NCBI GenBank assembly: GCA_033064195.1
Contig: JARBJD010000032.1
Coordinates: forward strand, 124,001-188,000
Direction of reading: 5' to 3'
DNA from: Blattamonas nauphoetae
Taxonomy: Eukaryota; Preaxostyla; Oxymonadida
DNA length: 64,000 bases
Both the position numbers and the translations under genes were made by a program. This document shows, one piece after another, positions 21,001 to 32,867 of this stretch (position 1 is its first letter; the number at the start of each line of letters is the position of its first letter). The notes beneath the pieces are model-generated. The model saw only the letters and a list, made by a program, of their open reading frames with translations. It did no database searches and was not told the origin of the DNA.

Positions 21001-24000
21001 AGAGAGTGCCCAGCTTCTTCAGAGCGAGAGATCGAGCTTCAAAGATGACGTGGGACGAGAACGGGAGATCTTCCGATTCTTTGAGGAGGCGATTGGTGAG
21101 AAGTGTGCGTGACTTGCCAGGGACGAGGGAGAGGAAGAGGTTCGTCGCCGAGACATCGAAAAAGCAGTGTTCACTGACGAAAGGAGAATCGTTGTTTTTC
21201 AGATTGATTTGTTGAAGAGCTGTTGACACTTTTTGGATGGCGTTGGAGATCATGGTGATCTTTTGATAAGTGTCGGGATGGATGAGAAGACGAGGGTTGT
21301 GAAGAGCGACAGACATCGACACAATCTGAAGACAGTCCGCATCCCACAAATTTGGTTTCTTCACAACTTCTCCAAAACTGGTCGACACCGACTTCATCGG
21401 ACTGCGGGATTCGTCAGACACTTCGACAGGCTCAATCGAAGGGAAGATCAGGGCAGCAAACGAGACAGACTGAGATTCCAGAAGTTGGGTTTTTGGGAGG
21501 CAGTGTGTGGCCACAACAACGTCCGACGAGTTCAGAACGAGAGAACCGCATTTGACGGGTTTCATGTCGTGCTCAGTCAGAAGAAGATTGAGTGATTCAA
21601 ACGACACAGCGAGGACAGGAACAGTCTGACACTGTGCTCCAAAATCAAATGACTCCCTTTCCGCTGTTTTGATCACTTTTCTGATTTTCTTGAAGGGTGT
21701 TTTGACTTGGGCATCGCTCACCTGCTCCCCTTGCTTGTCGAGGGCGTGTTCAAGCACGGAGGTTGCCACATCTATCGCAATTCTCGTTCGTCTTCCGACA
21801 GAGTCTGCGATCGTTTCCATCAAATACACACTTGAATTCGAGATGTTCACAGCGACAGTGTCAGAAACGATGGAAGGACTGGATGTTTCACTCATGTCGA
21901 ATCCGAGTCCAATCGACAGAATGTCCAATCCTCTGTAGACATCATCGATTTCAACGTCAATGTCGAGATCCGTGTGGATGAACAGACTCGCTTCTTCCAG
22001 ATCAACCACAGGGAAGTTCTCTGTTGTCAGCGCCGTGGGGAACGGAGCTGACTTGTGTTTCACTCTGCTCATGAAGTGTGCTGCGTTGAAATCAGCGTCG
22101 GTCGAAGCAGCGCTGGCAAACTTGAGACAATAAAAGTATGTTCCAACGATTTCTGCCTGCTTTTCACGAAGTTCTGTGAAGTCTGTCGAGTGGACGAAGA
22201 GTCTGCTTTGCTGGTATTGACTTGGAGGCATAGCGCGGTTCCAGCGAGAAAGCAGTTCGGCAGTGATTGTGGAGACGCGAGCGGGTGTGTCGAGATTCTC
22301 TGATTGGAGGAGAGATAACTCATCTTCCGCGTCGGCAATCTTCTTCTGAGCAGTTTTGGTGTAAAGAGTGACTTTCTTGTCGCGTTTCTTTCCTTTCAGT
22401 GTGAGGGTTGCTTCTTCTGATTCGTCTTCACCACAAAGATCGATTGTTCTTTGCTCCTTGATCCCTCCTTTCCACATCTCAACAAGCGCGAGCAATCGAG
22501 CTTCGTCTTTTTTCTGCTCTTCTCGGCGCGCTCGCTCGTTCTTCGCATGTTCTCTCTTCAACTGGATTCTGCGTTTGTGATTCTCTTGCTGTTTCTTGAA
22601 AGCTTCTTGTTTCTTTTGGAAAAGTGCTCGTTCTTCCTTTCGTCGATTCAGCCTGACTTGGAACTCATTCTGTTCTTTTTCGCGCTCGATTCGGTTGGCT
22701 TCTTTCAACTGTTCGAGTGTTTGGAGACTGGCTTTGCTGAATTGGATTGTCTGAACATCTTCCGAAGTGCTGAGGCCTGTTTCGAGGAGAAGAGCGAGTT
22801 TCATCGTTTCGTCGAACATTCGGTTGCTCTCTTCCTCTCTCAGCCTCTCCTCCTCTTCCACTCGTGCCCATTCCTCTTCTCGCTTCTCTTCTTCCTCCCT
22901 GTCTCTCTTCCACAGCTCTTCTAAAGTCTGATTCGCTTGTAGCTCGATCTGCCTCTCCTTCTCTCGTTCGCCATCGAACTTGTTTTCTTCCTGCCACTCT
23001 CGCTCTCTTTCCAACTCTCTTCTCAACTCTGCTTTTTGGAGGGCATCAATTTCATCTTCGAAAGCCGAATTCCGCTGTGTCCGTCCGACCCTCAACAATT
23101 CACTCAGGAATTCTCCATCCTCATTCCGCTCATCGATGGAGAACAGGAGATGTGTGTTGATCACTCGCTTTCTGATCTTTAGCTGCGGCGTGGAAAGCGA
23201 TGGGTCCATCATTGAAAGACCAACAAGACCTCCCTGCTGTGGCTCGTCTGGTGACAGTTCGAGAGATTCCATGGGCGAAGATGCCTGAACCTCGACTTCT
23301 TCCTCCGCCACTTGAATGAACGTGGGAGTGAGAACGTATCGTCTCTCATTGACAGAGTGTCGGACTGGAGGAGGCAGAAGTTGGTCGTAGGGAGTAGCGG
23401 GGTTGGTTCTGATCTGGCCGAACAGGTCGGTGCTGACTAGGCCTTGGCGAGGAGCGGACTCTCTCCAACTGAGCTGAACGTCTTGATGGGCGATCGACCA
23501 GCTTGGGAGAGAGGAGAGGGTTGGGGTGAGAGTTGATGCGAGAGAGGAGGAGGTGGTGAGAAACGAGGCAGAAACGAAGTGCTCACTTTGCTCAGGGAGG
23601 GGTTCAAGCTCGATTCTGTGGGTAAGAAGAGAGGTCGAGTTGGTGAGGGACAGTTTGGCGGAGATGAAGAGAGGGGTGGTGTTGATGGAGGTGTCCAGGT
23701 TGACCATCGAGAACGAATAAAGCGGAGGAGATGAGCGGTCGAGTGACGGAAGAAACGACAGCCCAACTTCCTTCCCAGCGATTCTGAAATTCGACGTTTT
23801 CGAGAGAGGGAACAAGGCGTCGATTGAATCAATGTTGAGTGTGAGGGTCGTGTTCCGCGTGTTGATGTTTGATGAAGGCGATGAAGGAATGAGCTTGGAG
23901 ATACGCGAGAGAGCATGTTCGAAAGAAGTGAACTTCCTTCGTGTCAGCGGGATGCTGAGCTCCCCAATCAACACCTTCGCCGTTCGCGACGTTTGTTGGA

Positions 24001-26904
24001 TCGACGCTGGGATGGGCACAAAGTGATTATTCGACGTCATCAATCCAGTCTGGAAAGAAAGTGCCGAGAGGGAGAACAGAAGCCTCTGATTGTCCTTTTC
24101 TGTCTCATCTTCCTCGTGATCATCGACTGACACAATCCGAGCTGAGATGATTCCGTTGAACACAGCTGTCGTTTCGATCATCCTGGCGATCTCCCCAATC
24201 ACAACAAACTCGTTTCCTGACGTCAGTTTCTTCGTTCGTTTGGTTCTTCCTGAACTTTGCTCGTCGAGAATGGCGCGGTTGGAAGTGACGACAGTGGATG
24301 GAGGAAGTGCGATGAGTGTGGCTGTGGATGAAGTCGTTGTGTGAGGAACGAGAGCATGGACAGCAGGTGTGGAGACTCGGAGTGAAGTCGACACTGTTTT
24401 GGTAGGCTTGGCAAGAGAAGACAGAGGGGAGTGGGAGATGGAGTGGTCAAACAGTTGTTTGGCGGAAGAGCAGACAGACGATGAGAGCGAGAGGAGAACA
24501 TCAGCTGTGTGCTGAGTGCCTTTCGTCACTGACAAGCGTACAGGTCCTTTCAATTCTCCTTCAATCACATTCTGAACAAACATCAGCGACGACGTCACAG
24601 AAGAACGAGAGTGGGACACTTCTTGGGCTGGTCCATCGCTTCCAATTTCAACTCTTTTGATTGTTTGGACAGCTGTTCCTGAAATCCCTCCAACAAGAAT
24701 GATGTCAGAAGTGTCGCTTCCAACACCGATGAACGGATGAGACGAGAACTTATGGACAGCATCAGCGTGTTCTGTCCACACAGTGGCTGCGTCAGTGTTG
24801 AGTGAGAGAGTTCGTGTGATTGTGCTTTGGTCGATTTGGGAAGGCGATGATTGAGGTGATTGTGCCAACAGCTCTGTTGGCAAAGATGAGAAGCGAAGGC
24901 TGATTTCTTGAACAACAACACCGCATTCACAACTTTTAGATTCGATAACATCAGAACCGTCTTTCTCGAAGATTGTGAGCAACACTGCAGCGAGTGAACA
25001 ATGGGAAGCAATTGGGCCTGTGAAAGAGGGAAATGATGAATGATAGTTTGCAAGGGGGTTGAAAAGTGCTTCCAATGAATCTTCAAACTGGGAGATTTGT
25101 GATGGGTGGACTTGGAGAGTGATCGGAGTGGCTGAAAGCGTTATGGACGAACGGTCTTCCGAACGATTCAATCGCAATTCCAAAGTGTCAAAAACAACAC
25201 CTGATCGATACACAGAGCCCTCTGAAAAGGTCCTAACAAGCTCGGTGATCCAGCTGGTGGTTGGTGATTCATCAATGTCTGTTTCGCTCCTATTGTCCAT
25301 CATACCCTCGAGAACGAGGAATTTCGACACATATGGGTCAACAGGGCAGTATTTGTCGAAGACAATCGGACGGGCTGGTTGTTTATTATATGTTGGGAGC
25401 GATCGAGAGAATCTGGAAGCAACTTGAGAGCGCTCGAAGGATGTATCTGACGGGACGAGATAAATGAACTGAGAGATCACAATTGTGGCAGAGGAGTCAG
25501 CAAGAACCGTCCCGAGGTCTGATTCTAACGATGTTAGAGTCTCATTCATCATCTCCGCTTTGATCTCGCAATCTGAATCGAAAAGAGGATCTCCAACAAG
25601 GAAAGAGTCTGCTTTCCGCTTTCTCTTCTTGCTGGGGAGAATCAGTTGGAATAGCATGTGGGAGACCCAGAATGATGGATCCTTCTTCGAGAACACGTCT
25701 TCAAGAGTAATTTCGTCTTCATTCTCAGAAAAATCCTCGTCATTTTCCTCAAGTTCGTCAGAATTCGTGGAAATTTCAAATAAATCAGCTGGGTCTTTGC
25801 TGAGCGCGTCTTGGAGTGAAAGAGTCACAGATCGAGTGCTTCCATGGACATATGCCACAGCAATTTCAACAGCTGAGATCATCAAGCGTGTTTTATCGTC
25901 TTTTCTGACAGTTGACGCGATTCCACGCATTTGAACGGTTTCAACAGTCGCTCGAAGTTCCGTTCGTCGAATTCTGGTTGAAAGGTCCAAAGAATCACTG
26001 TTGTTCGGAGAAGCTGCAATATCCACTTCTTCTGCACCTGCAATTAAGACGATATTCGAAGCATCAAATCCAATTTTGATTTGGGCCTCTTCTTCGTCGA
26101 TCAGATCATCGGAGCGTCGCTCGACTTCTGATTTACTCGCAGCATCGAGGACAACAGATCCAAAGGAAGCTTCATCAACGGTGACACCAACCCAATTTCT
26201 CGTTCCAGCCTCCCCGTCAACGGAGAGGACAGTGGATTGATGAACGTAAACCTTGAAGCGACTGAGAAGAGCTTGCAACGATTGTGGTGTGGTCTTCTTT
26301 GAAGATGTCAGATAACGGAAGATTCGCTGCACAATTGGATAGAAGAATGTTGCATCAATGGCGGTGAAGAAGGAGTTGGTAGAGTGCGATGAAGAGGATG
26401 AAAAAGCGGTTGAGAGACGAGTCCCTTCATTGGTGTGGGTACGTGAGGAAGATTTTGTCTTCGTCATGCGGACGTTCGGTTTGTTCAGGTGGATGTCGAC
26501 AGATGTGTTGAAAAATCGAGGGAATATGATCGACAGGATGAATGTAACAATTCGAACGAACGATAATGACGTTGACAATGAGTCACAGGTGAATGACACT
26601 TGATAATCAGAGACCTAGGAGAAAGAAAAGAGAAAATTAACAAAGTGTGAAAGATGCGCGTTCAAACTGTGAAGGAGAGCGATAGTTGTGTGATCTGTTC
26701 GATAGTGCATTGTTCCCATCTAATAGAGTCGACAGCTAATGATCGCGTTAATTCTCCAATGAGGATTGATGGGGTATTTCGTCTGGAATGATTACGGTGT
26801 GATTGAAACAAGAATTCATACTGGAACGAAACAATGAGCCCCACCAAGTACAAATGAACAAGCGTTCCAACTAAAATAAAGAACACAACGTCTGAGAAAG
26901 ACAT
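15083..26904 (-). CDS. Giant membrane-anchored protein, putative bridge-like lipid-transfer protein
   Basis: Exon 1 is 26904-26668 and exon 2 is 26614-15083, separated by a 53-bp intron (donor gtttga). The product has 3,922 residues, 98% of it in one uninterrupted exon. A hydrophobic N-terminal helix (about 6-30, 'FFILVGTLVHLYLVGL') is followed by an amphipathic segment with 'LIGELTRSLAVDSIRWE', like the start of FMP27/Hobbit/BLTP2-type proteins. Thousands of residues with the short alternating beta-strand pattern of VPS13/ATG2/BLTP grooves follow. About residue 1,200-1,500 there is a long charged coiled coil rich in 'REEE' and 'ERERE'. The C-terminal ~400 residues are acidic and low in complexity, ending in a Lys-rich patch. 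I infer non-vesicular lipid transport between membranes. No diagnostic domain was verified, so the call rests on architecture and fold impression. Confidence 0.55.
15586..15705. repeat. Four-copy 30-bp in-frame tandem repeat
   Basis: Units start at 15586, 15616, 15646 and 15676; the last is the most diverged. On the minus strand they encode four copies of the decapeptide 'IEPSPPEPED' in the acidic tail of the giant protein. The unit length keeps the frame, so the array can expand or contract without breaking the protein. Confidence 0.9.
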
Positions 26905-27103
26905 TGAATTGAGAACGCCCTTAATTTCGTCACCTGGACATTGGTGACTCTGTTCGTGATGATATCAGACACCCATTTTAATCAGATTCACAAAAGGGCT
27001 AGCTTCGAACAAGATGAGTGAAAATGGAGAGAATGAGGCATGATTCTAAGAGATGCCTGAAATGAGAATTGAAGTTGAATGAAGGAAGGTGTGTGGTGAA
27101 AAC

Positions 27104-27598
27104 TTATACTCCACCGATGATGTTGGCGACGTAATCAACAGCGGACTGGGCCATGATACCACATTCACCGATTCGTTTATTATTATCAGCGAGTGTGGAT
27201 CCATTGAAGACAAGTCGGATTGCGCTTGTTTGAGCATGGGTAACGTTACTTATGGCGGCCTTGAGCTCACCAATTGTCTTACTCGGAGAAATTGTGACGG
27301 GAAAAGATTGGTTCTTCTCATCTCGAACAGTGATCTGGATTGCATCAGCCGAAGTGTCAGTTTCAGTCAAAAAGAGAATGAGAGCGTAATGGCCATTGAA
27401 ATTGATTTGTGAGAGAGTAAAATGATCCGGCAAGTTATCTGCTTCGTGCATGAGTGACATATCTTGAACCGGCACGTTCACGGATGGGACAAGAGCCTGT
27501 TTGATTTGTTGGATTGTTTGGCCATGATAACAATTAAGGGTGAATTGGTCACCAGTGGTAGCCGACTTGATCAGGAGCGTAAATGGTTCTGGGATCAT
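27104..27598 (-). CDS. Tandem ubiquitin-like protein ending in Gly-Gly-Val
   Basis: This single-exon 164-residue protein has two ubiquitin-like folds in a row. Residues about 5-80 start 'FTLLIKSATTGDQFTL'. Residues about 87-163 start 'IQITVRDEKNQSFPVTI' and include 'SAIRLVFNGSTLADNNKRIG', the counterpart of the ubiquitin block containing 'RLIFAGKQL'. The second domain ends '...ANIIGGV': the Gly-Gly falls where ubiquitin has its conjugation motif, with one extra residue after it, as in unprocessed precursors. The architecture resembles ISG15, but both domains are highly diverged and ISG15 itself is a vertebrate protein, so orthology is not implied. I infer that it could be trimmed by one residue and conjugated. 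It could instead be a non-conjugated Ubl adaptor. It lies 60 bp downstream of the BET gene on the same strand. Confidence 0.8.
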   Translation of the reverse strand: MIPEPFTLLIKSATTGDQFTLNCYHGQTIQQIKQALVPSVNVPVQDMSLMHEADNLPDHFTLSQINFNGHYALILFLTETDTSADAIQITVRDEKNQSFPVTISPSKTIGELKAAISNVTHAQTSAIRLVFNGSTLADNNKRIGECGIMAQSAVDYVANIIGGV

Positions 27599-27658
27599 TG
27601 TGAATTACACAGAGTAGATCAGACCCAGTACATATTTTTTGTGAACTTTTTTTCGAGA

Positions 27659-28777
27659 TTATGTTAAATCAAGTGGAAGTGACTCTTCGGTATCCAACAA
27701 AAACTTCTCGAGGTGTCTCAACACCCGGACATTCATATCATCGATGTCAAGCTCAATGTCAGAATTAGCGGCTTCAGTGTACGTATACGGTCCTGTCTGC
27801 CGAAGAAACTCCATCACTCGGACAATGTGTTGGTGTGGCAGTTTATCCAAAATATCAAACATGTGTTCCTTCTCATCATCGGACAGCGGGACGTCATCAC
27901 CTTCGAATGGAATCAGGACCATTTCCAGCTCGAGCTTCGCCCTTTGCTTTTGGATTTCGAGTTGTTCACCTGACAGTGGCGGTATGATCGGCTTAACCGC
28001 TTCTTTGAAGTATTTGTAAGGGTGCGGCTCAAAAAGTGTCGCGATCTCTTCAGGTTCGAATAGTTTGCTGTTGTCCATCTTCTTCACCATCAGCCGCTGG
28101 ATAGCCTCCCCAGCTAAAGAAACAACACTTTTGGGTTGGTTGAAATGATAGCAATTGTCAATCACGAGTGTCAGATCTGTCACAACGTCCTTAACAGCGC
28201 TTCCATACTTTGAATATTCGAGTTTATGGCGAATTGTGCCGAGATCCATCGGATTTGTGATGAAGAGATGATAATTTGGGACATTTAAAGCGATGGGATC
28301 GACAGGTTGTGCGAATGGAAGAGCGTTCTTGTTTCTCAGAACTTCACCCACCATTTGTCTAAAAAAGCGAAATCGCTCACCAGCTCTGATATGCCTTATT
28401 TCTTCTTCTGTTTTAATTGAAGGTGGTGGGATAACTGGTTCTTCAGGTTGTTTTGGGACATTTCGTGTTAGAACCTGTTGGAGGACGAGTGAAAAGATGA
28501 AAAATAGACAATTTTAGCCTTTTTAGAACGTGTTGGGGGAGTTTGTGGGGGAGTTGCAAGGGTTGATCCCTTTTTGGGAGTGACTACCAGTCTGGAATTT
28601 CGGACCTGGGGAAGAGAAAACGTGTATCGAGACACAAACTGCGATGGGAGATGATTTTGGGGTGACTTTTAGACGGATACGAACTGGTTGTGGTTTTGAA
28701 AGAGTAGTTGATTGAACAGAAGTGGAAGCCTTGTTGGCGAGAATTGAGGGGGGTGAAAATAGAAATACGTGATACAC
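27659..28777 (-). CDS. BET-family protein (bromodomain plus NET domain)
   Basis: Three exons, 28777-28640, 28605-28510 and 28474-27659, with introns of 34 and 35 bp, give 349 residues. The bromodomain (about 105-190) has the 'NPMDLGTI' segment and 'VIDNCYHFN', with the asparagine that binds acetyl-lysine. The C-terminal NET domain (about 255-335)  has 'PLSDDEKEHMFDILDKLP' and an acidic 'DIELDIDDMN' patch. BET proteins read acetylated histones and recruit the transcription machinery. Only one bromodomain is present, as in plant GTE and many protist BET proteins. The first exon and start are less certain than the rest: that part is low in complexity, and another upstream exon is possible. Confidence 0.85.
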
Positions 28778-29058
28778 GTGTTTTTAATGGAAGGGAGGTG
28801 TGATCATGGGAGGTGGATGAATTGGAATTGTTGCTTATGTTGTTGGAAATTGTTGTGTTCAGACTTGGAGGCGAACTCTTGTCTGATTCGAGATGAGATA
28901 AGGGCTAGAGACGGGCAATATACAAAATAAATGTTTAAATAAATTGATCCACACCGAGATATCTGAAAGAAAGTCATTCGAATCGTCAGAATTCGAAGAC
29001 ATATTTTTATTGCGGGCCAAGAGACTTTTTCGCAAAATCAAACAATCAAGTATTCCCC

Positions 29059-31142
29059 ATGTCTGAAACAGAAAGCGAAGAGATAGAAGAAATTGAAGAA
29101 GTTGAAGAAGAGGTCTCAGAATCAGATGAACAGATGGAAGTTGATGAAGATCCTCAGGAGGAACCTGCTCTCGAGATTGTTGTAGAAATGAATACAGTCT
29201 CACTTTTTTGACACTTCTCACTGCCCCCCCTCTTTTTATCTCAGCCATTCCTCTTTCTGAAGCGCGAAGCTCTCGAGCAAGAACAGCAGAAACTCGTGAA
29301 ATCTCTGATGTCGGAACTTTATATCAATCATGACGATGCCTGCACTATTCTCATGCAATTCATGTGGAAGAAGGATCGGTTGATGGATGAATACTTCAAG
29401 GACGTTGATAAATTCGGAATCGCATATGGAATCGTTCCACGAGCGGAGGAGACTCTTGGGACAGATGACAGCGAGATGACCACATGTCCCATCTGTTACG
29501 AAGACTATCCACTTCGAGACAGTATGTGAAGATCAAAGTCCAGCTCCAAAAACAATTCTCACATTTTCAACATTCGATACCACATTTATCACATTTGCCC
29601 ATCTCTTCTCTGTCAACTATCCCCCTTTCTCGTCTTCTCATTTCTTTCTTTTTTCTTCGACTCCAGTGATTCACTTAATCTGCAACCATGTTTTCTGCAG
29701 ACCATGCTTCACTGGGCACGTTATCAATGCTTTTGAGCAAGGTACGTACTTCTCACACACATAACACTGATTTTTGTGACTTTTTATCAACATCTTTCTT
29801 CTCAAACTGTTTTTACCTCACTTCATCATTTCAACACTCTTTCCAATCCTAATTCAGGACACACATGCATCTCAACTCGCTGCCCGATGGATGGATGCAA
29901 CCTTATCATCCCTCAATCCCTTTTTGAATCATTTCTCAACAGTATGACTCGTTCCACGCTCATCTCATCTTTCTCCATCAGTCTCCGATGCAACGAAATA
30001 TCATCATTATTGGCAAGCTAACTATATCGAATCTATGCATGATCTATCGTCTGTACTAGTTTATTATGATCCCGTTCTTCACATCTCACTCCACTCAGTT
30101 ATTGCACTCGTCCCGACTGCTTATACGTTGCCCAAAAGAAACAACTCATCAACGATGTTGTTTGTCCATGTGGAACACGTTATTGGTGTGCATTTCTGCA
30201 TATTCTCAGAGCCATTCTTGATCCCACTTCTCCACAATTTTTGAACCAATTATTCTTCCTCCCATCCAGCTTCCGATGCCACCGTGATGCTCATTCTCCA
30301 TGCACATGCATTATGGTTGAAGATTGGGATGCCCTCGTCCAGAAGAACAGTGAAAACTACAACTGGATCCGCCAGAACACGAAGCCATGTCCAGGGTATG
30401 CTTAATCCATCCCATCTATTTTGTCAGATGTAAACGACCCATCGAAAAGAACAAGGGATGCAATTACATGAGATGTGCCAAATGCCAATATGAATTTTGT
30501 TGGGTCTGCCTCCATTCGTGGAAGACACACAGTATGCTCCCTTCACTCTCTGCCATTCCTGTCTCTTTTTGCTCCCCATAGACGATCACTTCACATGTGT
30601 CACTCCTCCAGACAAGATCAAGAAACTCGATGCCGACAACGGTCCCATGCTCGATTACGGGCAGCATTATCACGACCATTGGATTGAAGAGAAGAAGTCG
30701 CTTGAGTTCGCTGTTAAGTATGCCTTTTTAGTGTTTATCCTCTCTCCCCGCAGGCAAAAAACAGAAGTCAAAAGCCGACGTGAAGAATATTGCCGTTTGA
30801 CCAAACAAGCATTCGCCGAAAGTTTCTTCGTCGGCGATGCCGTTGACCTTCTCATCGATGCCCGTTCGATGCTGATGAACTCGTATATCTTTGCGTATTA
30901 CTCGAGAGACAAGAAGGAGCTGTTTGAATGGTATCAGGGTGATCTCCAAGCCCAGACGGAGAAACTGAGCTTTGAAACCGAACGGCCTGTCGCTGAGATC
31001 GAGCGATTCAAGATGGTTATACTGGTGAACCAGACACGTGATGTGTGTTCTATCGTCGTTTTTTCATTCCCTATATGTTTGTTCTATTTAGTTCCTCGAC
31101 CGCCTGAAGAGTTTGTTCCAGGGCGGGAAGATTGATCTTTGA
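29059..31142 (+). CDS. Ariadne-type RBR E3 ubiquitin ligase
   Basis: Eleven exons: 29059-29181, 29245-29521, 29667-29741, 29858-29941, 29982-30048, 30099-30185, 30270-30395, 30428-30531, 30582-30717, 30754-31042 and 31092-31142 (1,419 nt, 472 residues). The acidic N-terminus is rich in 'EEIEE'. RING1 ('CPICYED', then '[10 protein letters not shown]') spans exons 2 and 3. The IBR is in exons 6-7 ('VVCPCGTRY', then '[14 protein letters not shown]'). RING2 is in exons 7-8 ('[17 protein letters not shown]', then 'CQYEFCWVC') and includes the cysteine in 'GCNYM' that accepts ubiquitin in RBR enzymes. A helical Ariadne domain follows ('[16 protein letters not shown]' to the end). Two splice choices (end of exon 5, exon 7/8 boundary) were fixed by reading frame. 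Confidence 0.9.
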
Positions 31143-31444
31143 GGGTTTCATGTGGAGCAGGAGTTTCAGAATGAGGTGATTGTCGGAAACCTGCATTCTA
31201 AACGTGAGCTAGTTCGATTTTTTGTTTCAAACGCCATTTATTTTGATTAATTGAATGTTTTCTAATCATCTCACGTAGTATTCACCAAGATCAACGCAGA
31301 ATCTCTAATTTGGGTGATGGATCGTTTAGTCTTCTCTCATGTTCTCCTCATCCATCGAAAATATCAAGAGGAGCATCAAACTTCTCGTTAGTCATCGAGT
31401 AAACACGAAATGAAGAGTGAAATCAAAAAAAGTGTTGTGTCGGA

Positions 31445-32766
31445 TCACTCAGGATGTCTCAAGACATTATACCCTTTCATCATCATCAACTTCTTCTGGC
31501 CTTTCCCCTCTGGGATTTTGAATGTGAAATACTGTCCATCTGCACAGGCAAGCTAGAAAGAAAAGAGATTTTGAGATTGTGATGAAATGCACACCTGAAT
31601 CTCAGTGGAATCCGCGCTGAAAGAGGCAATGTTCATCCGCTCTGATATCCCCTCTTGGTTGAGATAAATACACGCAATTGAAGTCTCGCTGCTTTGCTCT
31701 CCTTCGATGCAGAAAAGATGGACAGTTTTCGAGGATGACGACACAACAAGATATTGCCCATCATCACTGAAGCACAGTGAATGGATGGCTGCGGTTTTTC
31801 CAACTTTTGAGCGCTTAACTTCCATCAGCATCGCTCGTGTGTTTGTGTCCCAAATCCTGATGATAGTTCCATGCGCAGAGGCCGTTGCGAGTTTTTGCCC
31901 ATCCTGAGTAAATGCAAGAGCAGCAACAGGATGTTCATGTGCTTCGATGAGCTGGTAAGTGCCATATGATTCTTCTTCTGTGTTTGTTGTATCGCTCCCC
32001 GATTTGAGGTCATTGATGTGCGCAATACAAACATGTCCACGAACAGGATCACATGGATAGGCTAGAAGAGGCTTTGTGGGGCAGAGGACAGCAAAGCTGG
32101 TTCGCTGATTGGCTGTGGCATCTGGATTGGTGCCTGTTGGATGAAAAGAATTTATTGATCCTCAGAAAGAAGGTGACAGACTAAAATATATATCGAGAGT
32201 GCAGACAGGCTCGATTTTCTCAAGAGTATAAATAATAATGGAAGCTCTGAGGATGACAACAAGGCTTGAGAAAGAGAGCATGTTTGTGATGTCAAAAGTG
32301 AAGAATAAACACGAAAAGAAAGAGATACTGCGTTTGATTGAGTTTGACACCCTGGATATCTTCGTTAAAGCGGAGAAGACAGATGACTTGGTCAATTTTA
32401 GTGTTGAAGAGGTAGAGAACACGAGGATTAAAATTTTCATCCTTGTCATTGCACACAACTGCTAGCAGTGATGTGGAGAAGTACATTTCACAGAGGTGGA
32501 TCGGGTGCTCGATGACTGACAGAGAGGAGAAATTGAACGATGGAAGAAGCTTTGAGAAGACAGGAACTCACAAACATCCGCGTGTACATTGATCAAAGGG
32601 ATGTGTTCTCCATAGTGAATAACCTTTTTTTGTACCAACAATGAGGCAACTGAGAGAACACAAATGAAGGCGAATGTGAGAGAGTCAATGGAGAAATTGA
32701 AACAAACGAATTTGTTTGGTTAAAATTCAGGAATGTGACTTCCTTATTGACGTCAGCTACCTGCAT
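31445..32766 (-). CDS. ATG18: PROPPIN beta-propeller, Atg18/WIPI family
   Basis: Six exons, 32766-32708, 32649-32576, 32515-32329, 32264-32182, 32133-31595 and 31552-31445, sum to 1,050 nt (349 residues), the usual PROPPIN length. Recognisable blades are 'FNQTNSCLIVGTKKGY' (blade 1), 'STSLLAVVCND', 'LVVILRASIIIYTLEKI', 'SFAVLCPTKPLLAYP' and 'AHEHPVAALAFTQDGQKLAT'. The family binds PI3P and PI(3,5)P2 on autophagosomal and endosomal membranes through an FRRG motif. At that position, before 'AAIHSLCFSDDGQYL', this protein has 'VKRS', keeping one basic pair but losing the Phe and Gly. It may therefore bind lipid differently. The exact family member (WIPI1/2 or WIPI3/4 type) is not resolved. Confidence 0.85.
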
Positions 32767-32867
32767 ATCCCCTCTGATTCGAGACGAAAAATGCCTAACC
32801 CATTATATATTCTTTGACGATATAACTTTTTTCCAAATCTTGTTGGATGCCCCCAACTGACAATCAC

